Shown here in pieces: positions 6,285-12,785 of a stretch of 14,855 nucleotides of DNA (position 1 is its first letter; each line of letters opens with the position of its first letter). The stretch covers positions 248,123 to 262,977 of the forward strand of contig MU646904.1 in the NCBI GenBank assembly GCA_026770585.1. The letters are read 5' to 3'. Both the position numbers and the translations under genes were made by a program. The notes under the pieces were generated by a model. It ran no database searches. It was not told where the DNA came from and saw only the letters and a program-made list of their open reading frames with translations. The DNA is from Baffinella frigidus. Lineage: Eukaryota > Cryptophyceae > Cryptomonadales > Baffinellaceae.

Positions 6285-7304
6285 CGTTCCGCGCCAACTC
6301 CCCTTTCAGAGATGCTGTGTCTCTCTGCACAACCCTCGACACGACCACGCCCTTTTCAAAAGGTGCAAAAAATACACCGACAAAATCCGGCACTTCGTCA
6401 TTCCTGCCCGTTCTTGGAGCCCTTGCACCGTTCTTGGAGCTTTTTATCAACTTTTGGCCGAGATGGCCCCAGGCTTTTCAAAAAACCTGACAAAACCTAA
6501 GGAATTGACTTTTGAAATACACCCCTCTCCATTTTGTCGACCGTTTATTTGAGACAGGGGTCGCGAAACGGGAACGCGGGAACGGGAACGCGGCACAGGA
6601 TCTGGCAACGATCGGGCGTTCCTTGTGAACGGGAAGGTTGATTTCGTGGAGCGGGGGTGGGCGGATCCAGAACCGTGAACTTTCAGGCTGGAAGCAGGTT
6701 TTCCCTCGCTCATGGTTGGGTACCTGCGCTGGCTGTGGGGTTGTGGTGAGCAGAGGGCGTTGGCAGCTGCCCTTGGGAGGGCAGGAGGGCAGGTGCAACT
6801 TTGCTGGCTGTGGGGTTGTGGTGAACAGAGGGAACGGGCAGGTGCCGGTGGGTGTGACGGAAGGTAGGTGTGGTTCTGCTGTTTCTGGGGTTGATCGCGG
6901 CAGCGAGACCAGTGCCGCTTGCACTGGGCCGTTCAGTACAAGCAGTGAGATTCAGTAGTACAAGCAGTGAGATACGACCCACTGACCACCTCCCCCACTT
7001 TTCTCCTCTCCGGGGCTACACCAGAGGATAGAGCGTTTTCCCTTCCTCACGTGGTTGGGTTTCTCGCGGTCCGGGTGGTGCATGCTATTTTTCTCGCGGT
7101 GCATGCTTCGTCCGAGCATGGACGAATGATTGGTCGGCGCTGAATTTGATCCTCGCGCCTTGCCCACAGGGCCCTCCAGGGAAAGACGTTCCCGCCGTTG
7201 CCGCAGGGAACGGGAACGGCTCTTCTGGCCGGGGAACGGGAACTGCACCCTCCCAGATCAGCCGTTTCCGCGATCCCTGATTTGAGATTCTGTGCAGTGC
7301 AGGG
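6285..7304. other. GC-rich spacer between divergent candidate genes
   Basis: No gene is supported. GGGAACG-type short repeats lie at 6565-6595 and 7186-7225 (GGGAACGGGAACGGC). CTTGGAGC repeats occur at 6414-6440. AGTACAAGCAGTGAGAT occurs twice, at 6936 and 6957. If the flanking genes are real, this interval would contain both promoters. No TATA-like box was convincing. Confidence 0.4.
6728..6900. repeat. 75-bp tandem repeat, about 2.3 units
   Basis: GCTGGCTGTGGGGTTGTGGT recurs at 6728 and 6803, exactly 75 bp apart, and a decayed third unit starts at 6878. The length is a multiple of three and the plus frame is open (CGVVVSRG / CGVVVNRG), so a 25-residue protein repeat is possible. No start, splice or family support was found. 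Confidence 0.6.
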
Positions 7305-7769
7305 ATGAACGGGCGCGCGCTGCCGCCGCGTGGTGACCTCAAGCGAATGGGGAGCGGGGGGGAGGGGGGAATCCGCGGCAGCGGGGCTTGGCCGGAGAAG
7401 GGGGGGCGGGGGCGCACAGGCAGCTGGCTGTCCCCCCATGTCGGGGATCACAACAACGCGGGGCTCGCGTTTGCGCCCTCGCAGACGTTACCTATGCACC
7501 TCTCCTACGCTGACCAGCCCCGCCCCTCCACAACCGGCACCGGTATCCGTCCGGGGCACAACTCCTCAGCCTCTACTCCGGGCGGGGGCAACTCCGCGGC
7601 GCTCTACCCCGAGCTGCATCGCCCTGGTACCGGGTCGAGCCGCGCGGTCGGGGGGAGCTCCACCCGCGTGGAGGCTGGCGGGAAGTGGGATCGGACGCGT
7701 GGCGGCGGGTTCCGCATGGCGACGAGTGCGGACAGGGCGCCGGAGATGCCACCAGAGACTTGCGCGCAG
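7305..7769 (+). CDS. Candidate first exon of coiled-coil gene (disordered N-terminus)
   Basis: The exon runs from ATG at 7305 to a CAG|GT junction at 7769/7770 (donor GTCAGC): 155 codons, ending in phase 0 with the residues MPPETCAQ. The next exon (8805) also opens in phase 0 with CGEVKRLL, so joining adds a Cys-Ala-Gln-Cys stretch before the first coiled coil. The frame has an in-frame TGA at 7278, which leaves only a few codons upstream of the ATG. This makes the ATG plausible, though an acceptor at about 7297 could not be excluded. The product is rich in Gly, Ser, Pro, Arg and Thr with no predicted domain, so it is likely a disordered N-terminal tail. An overlapping frame starting at 7330 is Arg/Gly-rich and less protein-like. 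Without the frame continuity into the later exons, I would not call this a gene. Confidence 0.4.
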
Positions 7770-7790
7770 GTCAGCTACGCGGGGGTATTC

Positions 7791-7856
7791 CAGGGGCGCC
7801 CTTTGAGCCATTGAGACGCCCTTCAGGGGCGCCCTTTGAGCCATGGAGGCGCCCTT
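7791..7856. repeat. 33-bp tandem duplication
   Basis: CAGGGGCGCCCTTTGAGCCA occurs at 7791 and 7824. The second unit is followed by TGGAGGCGCCCTT, and the first by TTGAGACGCCCTT. Confidence 0.8.
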
Positions 7857-8015
7857 GGTCAGCCAGCGCCCTCCTCCCGATCCCTCATACCCTCGGACTG
7901 TGCGCCGGGCTGGAAAGGTTTTGCACCAGGTAACGCCATGGCGAGAGAGCAGGCACATGCCCTCGAGGTACCGGCAAAAGCCGTCCCACAATATGGTGTA
8001 CCTCTGGAGAACGTG

Positions 8016-8212
8016 AACCATGAACCATAAACCATAAACCATAAACCATGTACCATAAACCATACAACCACAAACCATAAACCATAAACACTGTACACTC
8101 AACACTCAACGCTGAACACTGAACCCTGCACCCTGAACACTGAACACTGAACACTGAACACTGAACACTGAACCCTGAACCCTGAGCCCAGAACCCTGAC
8201 CCCTAAACCCCA
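8016..8212. repeat. ACCATAA and GAACACT heptamer arrays
   Basis: Seven-bp units with unusual composition: about nine ACCATAA-type units (8018-8092), then about twelve GAACACT/GAACCCT units (8098-8190), then CCCTAAA-like units. They keep the 7-bp period of the telomere-like satellites while changing sequence. Confidence 0.85.
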
Positions 8213-8244
8213 CAGTGCGGCGAGACAAAGTGGCTGCTGCCCTA
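8213..8244 (+). pseudogene. Broken acceptor-side copy 1 of exon 8805
   Basis: CACAG is followed by TGCGGCGAGACAAAGTGGCT GCTG, matching the first 24 nt of the exon at 8805 (CGETKWLL versus CGEVKRLL). It then runs directly into CCCTAAACCCC heptamers with an in-frame TAA. Confidence 0.75.
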
Positions 8245-8321
8245 AACCCCAAACCCCAACCCCTAAACCATAACCCATAATTAATGATAATTAAAAACTG
8301 AGGTTTGAAAAAGAAACCATA

Positions 8322-8372
8322 CAGTGCGGCGAGGTGAAGCGGTTGCCCCGCAAAGCGAAAACACGCATCAAG
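8322..8372 (+). pseudogene. Broken acceptor-side copy 2 of exon 8805
   Basis: The copy comprises CAG plus 16 codons (CGEVKRLPRKAKTRIK) that match the first half of the exon at 8805 with substitutions. At 8373 it changes abruptly into the CCCTACA array. The frame stays open through the array to a stop at about 8550, encoding a repetitive Pro-Tyr-Thr-Leu-His tail if used. Confidence 0.8.
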
Positions 8373-8477
8373 CCCTACACCCTACACCCTACACCCTACA
8401 CCCTACACCCTACACCCTACACCCTACACCCTACACCCTACTCCCTACACCCTACACCCTACACCCTACACCCTGCA
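8373..8477. repeat. CCCTACA heptamer array
   Basis: About 15 tandem CCCTACA units with CCCTACT and CCCTGCA variants. They grade into CCCCAAA/CCCCAAG units up to about 8515. The array is fused to exon copy 2. Confidence 0.95.
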
Positions 8478-8610
8478 CCCCAAACCCCAAGCCCCAAGCC
8501 CCAAGCCCCAAACCTGAACCTGATGGACCCTGCCACCATGCCAGGCATTTGACTTAAGGCGCTGGCTTTCAGGGGGAGTTGACTTAGCTGAAATCGTGTG
8601 GCTCGGAGTG

Positions 8611-8634
8611 CAGTGCGGCGAAGTGAAGCGGCTG
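8611..8634 (+). pseudogene. Broken acceptor-side copy 3 of exon 8805
   Basis: CAG is followed by TGCGGCGAAGTGAAGCGGCT G, identical to the first 21 nt of the exon at 8805, and then breaks into an AT-rich tract. The 24 bp before it differ from the upstream flank of the intact exon. Confidence 0.75.
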
Positions 8635-8804
8635 AACATATTATTTTTTTTAAAAAATGGCCTACCAAACCGGATTCTGCCCTAATTAAATTTACTCAGG
8701 GCCCTAATTAATCTTCTTCCAACTCCTATGAACACATAGGGATTCATTTTCTTTTAAATTAAACATGTCCCCGGATTAAATCCCAAACCTTAACCCCACC
8801 ACAG

Positions 8805-8909
8805 TGCGGCGAAGTGAAGCGGCTGCTCCGCAAAGCGAAAGCGCGCATCAAGGAACTCCAGGATTACGCCCGGCCCCCGGAACGATTGGACCCGGCGCTG
8901 TCACTCCAG
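8805..8909 (+). CDS. Candidate exon 2, coiled-coil segment (35 codons)
   Basis: The exon is bounded by ACCACAG and CAG|GTCTGC and is open in phase 0 for exactly 35 codons. The residues begin CGEVKRLLRKAKARIKELQD and continue YARPPERLDPALSLQ. The first ~20 residues are strongly basic/amphipathic with hydrophobics at heptad-like spacing (V, L, A, I, L). This is a typical coiled-coil start, broken by a Pro-Pro hinge. Phase and character match the exon at 10224. Three truncated copies of the 5' end lie upstream (8213, 8322, 8611), each with its own CAG. This is the only copy with a donor. GC-rich third positions contrast with the AT-rich flanks. No specific family is recognised; many cytoskeletal or centrosomal proteins have such segments. 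Confidence 0.55.
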
Positions 8910-9079
8910 GTCTGCTCCCCCATGCCACCCAGGATTGTTGGGGGGAGTATTTCAAAAGTCAAGTTTTCGAGGGAACTATTTCAAAATTCATTTTTTTATG
9001 TGAAAACGGCTCCAATTCCAGACAACGGCTCCAATTCCAGACACGAAATACCCCCAGGAAGGACCCTGCGTGGAACGTA

Positions 9080-9180
9080 TCCCTTAGGTGGCCAGTAGGC
9101 GCATAAGCCCTACCGTAGGGCCCTAGGACCTGCCTAGGACCTCTTGGAGGTCAAATTTGACCGCCTGGCCACTTAAGGGA
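9080..9180. mobile_element. C-family MITE copy 1 (TCCCTTARGTGGCCAG ends)
   Basis: The 101-bp element has inverted ends TCCCTTAGGTGGCCAG and CTGGCCACTTAAGGGA and core CCCTACCGTAGGGCCCTAGG. The flanks are TA and TG, a slightly mutated TA duplication. Two sisters lie at 9479 and 10756. Confidence 0.9.
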
Positions 9181-9258
9181 TGTGTACTGCTGGGGTCGAA
9201 GGTCCCCGTTCTACCCTCCTACCCGCACTACCCCCCCCCCCCCCCTGCCTTCACCGCA

Positions 9259-9308
9259 CAGTCTTTATTAGTAATAATAAAGACAGTCTTTATTAGTAAT
9301 AATAAAAG
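9259..9308. repeat. Tandem 25-bp AT-rich repeat
   Basis: CAGTCTTTATTAGTAATAAT AAAGA occurs twice in direct tandem, and each unit is itself partly palindromic. A 15-C run precedes it at 9231-9245. Confidence 0.8.
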
Positions 9309-9478
9309 CAAACGTGTAGTAAATTTCAGTGAAACCGCTCTTATAAATTATAAAACTTTCCATATGAAATTCTCCTTGAGTGTTGCGCGCACGCACGAGG
9401 ACTGTTCGGTGTCGTCCAGGTTTTTCCTGTGAACTGAATCTGATTTCGCGTTATATCCTGAGAGCCGATTTCGCGTTA

Positions 9479-9578
9479 TCCCTTAAGTGGCCAGTAGGCT
9501 CATACGCCCTACCGTAGGGCCCTAGGACCAGCCTAGGACCTCAGGCCCCCAAATTTGGAGGCCTGGTCACTTAAGGGA
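9479..9578. mobile_element. C-family MITE copy 2
   Basis: The 100-bp element has ends TCCCTTAAGTGGCCAG and CTGGTCACTTAAGGGA and perfect TA flanks (9477-9478, 9579-9580). The empty site is visible nearby. The flanks join to GATTTCGCGTTATCCTCAG, comparable to GATTTCGCGTTATATCCTGA at 9442 and 10198. Confidence 0.92.
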
Positions 9579-9913
9579 TATCCTCAGCAGAGAGAGCGGG
9601 TTCGTTTCGTTTGCAGGGGCGTCTCAGCCAAGTGCCCTACACCCTGAGCCTAAATTGAATCTGGTTTCGCGTTACCACGCCAGGTCAAAAGTCGAAATTT
9701 GAACGTTTTTTTATTTTACTACACGATCTAGAAGTAAAGTTGATTCTACCCGAGAAACATGCCAAAAGTGTTGGGAATTGGAGCTGTTTGCTGGCGGAGT
9801 TTAAAAAATCTGTACCACGATCAGCCATCTAAACACTTTCAGTGCGAACGAGTGTGTGTGAAAATCCCACTTCAGCCCTGGCGCGGTATCTGAGAGTGAT
9901 CCACTCATCCTGG

Positions 9914-10020
9914 CCACACAGTGGGTTACGAAGGGATTTCCGGGCACTCAGTGCCTGAGTTTCCGTTACCTTATCCGTAGGAGCCCCCCCATGCCCCTAT
10001 TGGTTGCCTACCGTCGAGCA
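9914..10020. mobile_element. Half copy of the CCACACAG MITE family
   Basis: CCACACAGTGGGTTACGAAG plus GGATTTCCGGGCACTCAG matches one arm of the element at 814-975, through TTTCCGTTACCTTATCCGTA and GGAGCCCCCC. The other arm is missing, and sequence leading to a different palindrome takes its place. Confidence 0.75.
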
Positions 10021-10042
10021 AATCGACGCTTTCATAGTACCA

Positions 10043-10179
10043 GGATCTGGTTTTAGATTCGTAAAGTGGCTCGTTCTGGTACAAATAATAAAACTAACGG
10101 GGCTATAAGTGACTTGTAGCCCCGTTAGTTTTATTATTTGTACCAGAACGAGCCACTTTACGAATCTAAAACCAGATCC
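10043..10179. mobile_element. 137-bp near-perfect, loopless palindrome
   Basis: The two 68-nt arms are separated by one nucleotide and, by my alignment, differ at one position (GGGGCTATAAGT versus GGGGCTACAAGT). The outer end is GGATCTGGTTTTAGATTCG. No clear target duplication is seen. Near-identity of the arms implies recent origin or gene conversion. The same peptide is encoded on both strands as a consequence and is not a gene. Confidence 0.9.
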
Positions 10180-10223
10180 AATCACTATTAGCTTGTTGAT
10201 TTCGCGTTATATCCTTTCGGCAG

Positions 10224-10268
10224 GCGCTTCGGGAGTTGCAGGCCGAGAAGGAGGAGCTGCGGTACCAG
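10224..10268 (+). CDS. Candidate exon 3, 15-codon coiled-coil exon
   Basis: The micro-exon runs between TTTCGGCAG and CAG|GTATCC, in phase 0 at both ends, and encodes ALRELQAEKEELRYQ. The heptad-like Leu spacing and Glu/Lys/Arg content are classic coiled coil and continue the register of the exon at 8805. The last 16 nt of the exon plus the first 5 nt of the intron are duplicated exactly at 10398-10418, on the far side of a 124-bp insertion. A second donor therefore lies 145 bp downstream. Codons are GC-rich. Being short, the exon could be chance, but phase, composition and both splice sites agree. Confidence 0.5.
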
Positions 10269-10273
10269 GTATC

Positions 10274-10397
10274 CTAGCTCTGCCCCACTTAGATTTGGAC
10301 TCCCCATATTTGCCCCCCCCCCCGAAATTTCACAGGTGAATTTCATTGGGGGGGGGCAAAATTCAGCTATGTAATTTTGGAGGGGGCGAATTTATGG
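10274..10397. mobile_element. 124-bp insertion flanked by a 21-bp exon/intron duplication
   Basis: The insertion starts CTAGCTCTGCCCC, like the end of the element at 5598. Its inner inverted termini are CCCCATATTTGCCCCCC and GGGGGCGAATTTATGGGG, with a second inner pair GAAATTTCACAG/GTGAATTTC. It is flanked by identical 21-bp sequences (10253-10273, 10398-10418; GGAGCTGCGGTACCAGGTAT plus C) that span the exon 3 donor. Twenty-one bp is longer than usual for a DNA-transposon target duplication. Confidence 0.7.
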
Positions 10398-10399
10398 GG

Positions 10400-10628
10400 A
10401 GCTGCGGTACCAGGTATCGAATCCCAAACCCTCATGTAATTTGCTAACCCGGTTCACACAAAATCTCTGAAAATGCGTAAATCGGGCCTACTGACAATGC
10501 GCTGGGTCCATGCGCCTGGGGCTTGCTGGAAATGCGCCGCACAACTCCACCGGTCGAAATTGGTCTCGCCGTGAGGGTTGGTGGTTACATGAGGGTTCGG
10601 GAATCGATACCTGGTACCCGCCGCATTT
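10400..10628. repeat. Inverted repeat around TACCAGGTATCGA
   Basis: GGTACCAGGTATCGAATCCC then AAACCCTCATGTAA (about 10406-10439) is mirrored by TTACATGAGGGTTCGGGAAT then CGATACCTGGTACC (about 10586-10619). CGTAAATCGGGCCTACTGA at 10476 is mirrored by TCAGTAAGCCCGATTTACG at 10630-10648. A CCACCAACC-type element end (GTCTCGCCGTGAGGGTTGG) lies between at 10565. Confidence 0.65.
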
Positions 10629-10755
10629 TCAGTAAGCCCGATTTACGCGCTTTCAATTATTTGTTTTTTGGACCACCAACGGTCGAAATTCTTCACTTCG
10701 GAGGGCTGGTGACCTCCTTAGGGGAAACCGCATGGACGCCGCGCTCTAGTGGCTA

Positions 10756-10856
10756 TCCCTTAAGTGGCCAGTAGGAGCATACGCCCTACCGTAGGGCCCT
10801 AGGACCTGCCTAGGACCTCTTGGCGGTCAAATTTGACCGCCTGGCCACTTAAGGGA
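10756..10856. mobile_element. C-family MITE copy 3
   Basis: The 101-bp element has ends TCCCTTAAGTGGCCAG and CTGGCCACTTAAGGGA, perfect TA flanks, and a core nearly identical to copy 1. The three copies within 1.8 kb of one presumed gene differ at only a few positions. Confidence 0.93.
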
Positions 10857-11111
10857 TACGTCTTGAGTCCGTGAGTTCACTTTAAAATCAGTGAATTCAC
10901 GCCAAATCGAGGCCTGGTCAAATAGAGCAGACGTATAGCCACTAGTCGGTTCGCTTTCCCACGAATCAAATCTCCGCTGTCCGCTCGCGTAGGTTTCCCA
11001 GCTCCAGGCAGAGCGAGAGAGTCACTTTACAGAGGGAAAGTCGCTTTACAGAGAGACGGAGAGATCTTTCCCACAACTCAAATCAAACCAAATCTCCACC
11101 GCTTTCTCCCT

Positions 11112-11159
11112 CAGGTTACGAGGCTCGAGGCAGAGCTGGAGCGCCTGAAGGCAGGCTAA
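11112..11159 (+). pseudogene. Broken acceptor-side copy 1 of exon 12067
   Basis: CAG plus GTTACGAGGCTCGAGGCAGA then GCTGGAGCG encodes VTRLEAELER and then diverges (LKAG) to an in-frame TAA. This matches the first ten codons of the exon at 12067. A GC at the AAGGCAG|GCTAAC position might act as a rare GC donor, but this is unsupported. Confidence 0.7.
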
Positions 11160-11173
11160 CAAGTTCTCCCCAA

Positions 11174-11324
11174 AGACACTTATCCGGGGAAACCTATTTT
11201 TCTCTAGTTTGATGGCAAGGAAAATTACTACACAAATGCTTTAATATTACTAATAAGAACGAATTGTGTAGTAATTTTCCTTGCCATCAAACTAAAGAAA
11301 AATAGGTTTCCCCGGATAAACACC
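11174..11324. mobile_element. Long-arm foldback with ACTACAC inner stem
   Basis: The arms are about 60 bp with one or two differences: TTATCCGGGGAAACCTATTT then TTTAGTTTGATGGCAAGG and AAAATTACTACACAA. The centre reads TTTAATATTACTAATAAG. The inner stem is the same repeat as at 1955 and 13262, whereas the outer stem is unique to this copy. Confidence 0.85.
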
Positions 11325-11338
11325 ATACGGCTCTCCCG

Positions 11339-11410
11339 CAGGTTACGAGGCGCGAGGCGGAGCTGGAGCGGCGGTCGGACGGCGTGGCAGCCGTAACGGA
11401 GTTTCGCTGA
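11339..11410 (+). pseudogene. Broken acceptor-side copy 2 of exon 12067
   Basis: CCCGCAG followed by 22 codons (VTRREAELERRSDGVAAVTE then FR) and TGA. It matches codons 1-21 of the exon at 12067, after which the real exon continues ARESERLT.. and this copy switches to CGCTGATGGTCGCGTTCGCT. If spliced in, it would truncate the protein. Confidence 0.7.
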
Positions 11411-11540
11411 TGGTCGTGTTCGCTTTACAGAGAGAGAGTCGCTTTACAGATAGAGAGTTGCTTTACAGAGAGAGAGTCGCTTTACAGATAGAGAGTCGCT
11501 TTACATAGAGACAGTCGCTTTACAGAGAGAGACGATCTTT
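11410..11540. repeat. GTCGCTTTACAGAGAGAGA minisatellite
   Basis: About six imperfect 17-22 bp units lie here, with further blocks at 11665-11770 and 11960-12020. Each unit contains TTTACAG, which resembles an acceptor, and a (GA)n piece. A GT/GTGT dinucleotide block lies at 11907-11955. Confidence 0.85.
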
Positions 11541-11577
11541 CCCACAAATCGAACCAAATCTCCACCGCTCTCTCCCG

Positions 11578-11649
11578 CAGGTTACGAGGCTCGAGGCGGA
11601 GCTCGAGCGGCGGCCGGACGGCGCGGCAGCCGCTGCGGAGTTACGCTGA
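11578..11649 (+). pseudogene. Broken acceptor-side copy 3 of exon 12067
   Basis: CAG plus VTRLEAELERRPDGAAAAAE then LR and TGA. Of the four copies it is closest to the intact exon over its first 20 codons, and it ends at the same breakpoint as copies 2 and 4. The flank CTCCACCGCTCTCTCCCGCAG is shared. Confidence 0.75.
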
Positions 11650-11815
11650 TGGTCGCATTCGCTTCACAGAGAGAGAGAGAGTCGCTTTACAGATAGACAG
11701 TCGTTTTACATAGAGACAGTCGCTTTACAGAGAGAGAGAGAGAGTCGCTTTACAGAGAGACGGAGAGATCTTTTCCACAACTCAAATCAAACCAAATCTC
11801 CACCGCTCTCTCCCG

Positions 11816-11887
11816 CAGGTTACGAGGCTCGAGGCGGAGCTGGAGCGGCGGCCGGACGGCGCGGTAGCCGCTGCGGAGTTTCGCTGA
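11816..11887 (+). pseudogene. Broken acceptor-side copy 4 of exon 12067
   Basis: CAG plus VTRLEAELERRPDGAVAAAE then FR and TGA, with the same breakpoint after GAGTTT as copies 2 and 3. The three copies recur every 238-239 bp with their upstream intron sequence, a true tandem duplication of [intron end + exon start]. Confidence 0.75.
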
Positions 11888-11932
11888 TGGTCGCGTTCGC
11901 TTCACAGTGTGTGTGTGGGAGTGTGTGTGTGC

Positions 11933-11976
<44 letters not shown>

Positions 11977-12066
11977 GTCGCTTTACATAGAGACAGTCGC
12001 TTTACACAGAGAGAGAGACATGGAAGGCGTGTAGGTTCTTACCAAACACACACGGCTCTCCCGCAG

Positions 12067-12189
12067 GTTACGAGGCTCGAGGCAGAGCTGGAGCGGCGAC
12101 CGGACGGCGCGGCAGCCGCAGCGGAGTTTGCGCGGGAGAGCGAGCGGCTGACGCGCGTTATCGACGAGCTGCGCAAAAACCTCGAGGAG
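12067..12189 (+). CDS. Candidate exon 4, 41-codon coiled-coil exon
   Basis: The exon is bounded by CTCCCGCAG and GAG|GTGTGC and open in phase 0 for 41 codons. The first half is VTRLEAELERRPDGAAAAAE. After the residues FAR comes ESERLTRVIDELRKNLEE. Both halves are amphipathic and Leu/Glu/Arg-rich with heptad spacing, separated by a flexible Pro-Asp-Gly-Ala linker, and they continue the coiled coil of exons 2 and 3. It is the only copy with both ends. Its first half (with acceptor) is repeated four times upstream and its second half (with donor) about five times downstream, all decayed. This intact-in-the-middle position is the strongest sign of purifying selection in the window. GC-rich third positions stand out. 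The family is not recognised. Confidence 0.6.
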
Positions 12190-12231
12190 GTGTGCATTTC
12201 GTCCTTTTAGGGTTTACTTGAACCGGATATC

Positions 12232-12305
12232 CTTTAGATGGACTCGGAAATCCTTTAGATGGACGCGGACATCATTTAGATGGACGCGTTGCGAAATGGA
12301 TTCTG
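12232..12305. repeat. TTTAGATGGACGCG short repeats
   Basis: CCTTTAGATGGACTCGGAAA-like units occur three times within 60 bp, and again singly at about 12414, 12489 and 12880. They derive from the intron segment that accompanies each donor-side exon copy. Confidence 0.75.
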
Positions 12306-12309
12306 GTGG

Positions 12310-12363
12310 CAGAGCGAACCGCTGACGCGCGTTATTGACGAGCTGCGCAAAAATCTCGAGGCG
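12310..12363 (+). pseudogene. Donor-side copy 1 of exon 12067
   Basis: This is an 18-codon segment, QSEPLTRVIDELRKNLEA, then GTTCGT. It matches the final 18 codons of the exon at 12136-12189 (ESERLTRVIDELRKNLEE) with three changes. The preceding GGCAG could act as an acceptor, so of all the donor-side copies this one could still be spliced. Confidence 0.65.
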
Positions 12364-12424
12364 GTTCGTACTTTTAGGGGTTTACATACAACCCGGGATT
12401 TGTACCGGAAATGGTTTAGATGGA

Positions 12425-12440
12425 CTCGAGGAGGTGTGCA
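12425..12440 (+). pseudogene. Donor-side copy 2 (minimal)
   Basis: CTCGAGGAGGTGTGCA repeats the last 9 nt of exon 4 and its donor. It is followed by the TTTTAGGGGTTTACATCCCG intron segment shared with the other copies. Confidence 0.55.
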
Positions 12441-12522
12441 CTGCGTATTTTTAGGGGTTTACATCCCGGGATTTGTACCGGGGATTATTTAGATGGACGC
12501 GTTGCGAAATGGATTCTGGTGG

Positions 12523-12570
12523 GAGAGCGAGCGGCTGACGCGCGTCCTCGACGGGCTTCGCGAAAACCGC
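12523..12570 (+). pseudogene. Donor-side copy 3 of exon 12067
   Basis: The segment encodes ESERLTRVLDGLRENR, matching the final exon half with several changes, but loses the LEE|GT end. Confidence 0.6.
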
Positions 12571-12785
12571 TGCCGAGCGAAAGATACACCGATTTCAAAG
12601 CTGAAACCGGAAATCCGGTCGTGGCTTTTTCATGTTAAAAGCACTTGAAAGTCCATTTCCTTCTCGATTCAGGGGAGTTTTTAAAACCCCTTTAAAGTTG
12701 TGTCCTGTCCTCGCTCGGCAACGGCTCGAGAAACCCTAAAAGTACGAAATGGCTCCAATGCCAAGCGAAATCTGAGATACAATCG

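Larger units (their letters stand above)
7770..8804 (+). other. Inferred intron 1
   Basis: This lies between the donor GTCAGC at 7770 and the acceptor CCACCACAG ending at 8804. It holds a 33-bp tandem duplication (7791), heptamer satellites (8016-8477) and three broken acceptor-side copies of the following exon (8216, 8325, 8614). The AT-rich tract 8635-8790 has nothing recognisable. Confidence 0.4.
8910..10223 (+). other. Inferred intron 2
   Basis: It runs from GTCTGC at 8910 to TTTCGGCAG ending at 10223. It holds two copies of a TA-flanked MITE (9080, 9479), a half element (9914), a near-perfect palindrome (10043), and a 19-bp tandem AACGGCTCCAATTCCAGAC at 9005. It also has multiple copies of TGATTTCGCGTTATATCC (9441, 9466, 10197). 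The stretch 9581-9912 shows nothing recognisable apart from simple sequence. Confidence 0.4.
10269..12066 (+). other. Inferred intron 3
   Basis: It runs from GTATCC at 10269 to CTCCCGCAG ending at 12066. Contents: a foldback insertion (10274), inverted arms (10400/10583), a C-family MITE (10756), and four truncated acceptor-side copies of the next exon in about 240-bp steps. It also has a GTCGCTTTACAGAGAGAGA minisatellite and a long foldback (11174). Confidence 0.4.

Noticed and set aside
5726-6490. 254-codon open frame on the plus strand
   Set aside because: The frame is Pro/Arg/Leu-rich and lacks any domain or repeat conservation. It looks like the shadow of the GC-rich minus-strand frame, which has a signal peptide and a conserved repeat.
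7330-7806. Alternative Arg/Gly-rich frame in exon 1
   Set aside because: It does not end in phase 0 at the CAG|GT and is less protein-like than the 7305 frame.
9997-10339. Two frames on opposite strands encoding the same peptide
   Set aside because: This follows directly from the near-perfect palindrome at 10043-10179.
11410-11780. CRISPR-like array (regularly repeated GTCGCTTTACAGAGAG units)
   Set aside because: Units are adjacent minisatellite copies without unique spacers, in a eukaryotic context with no cas-like genes.
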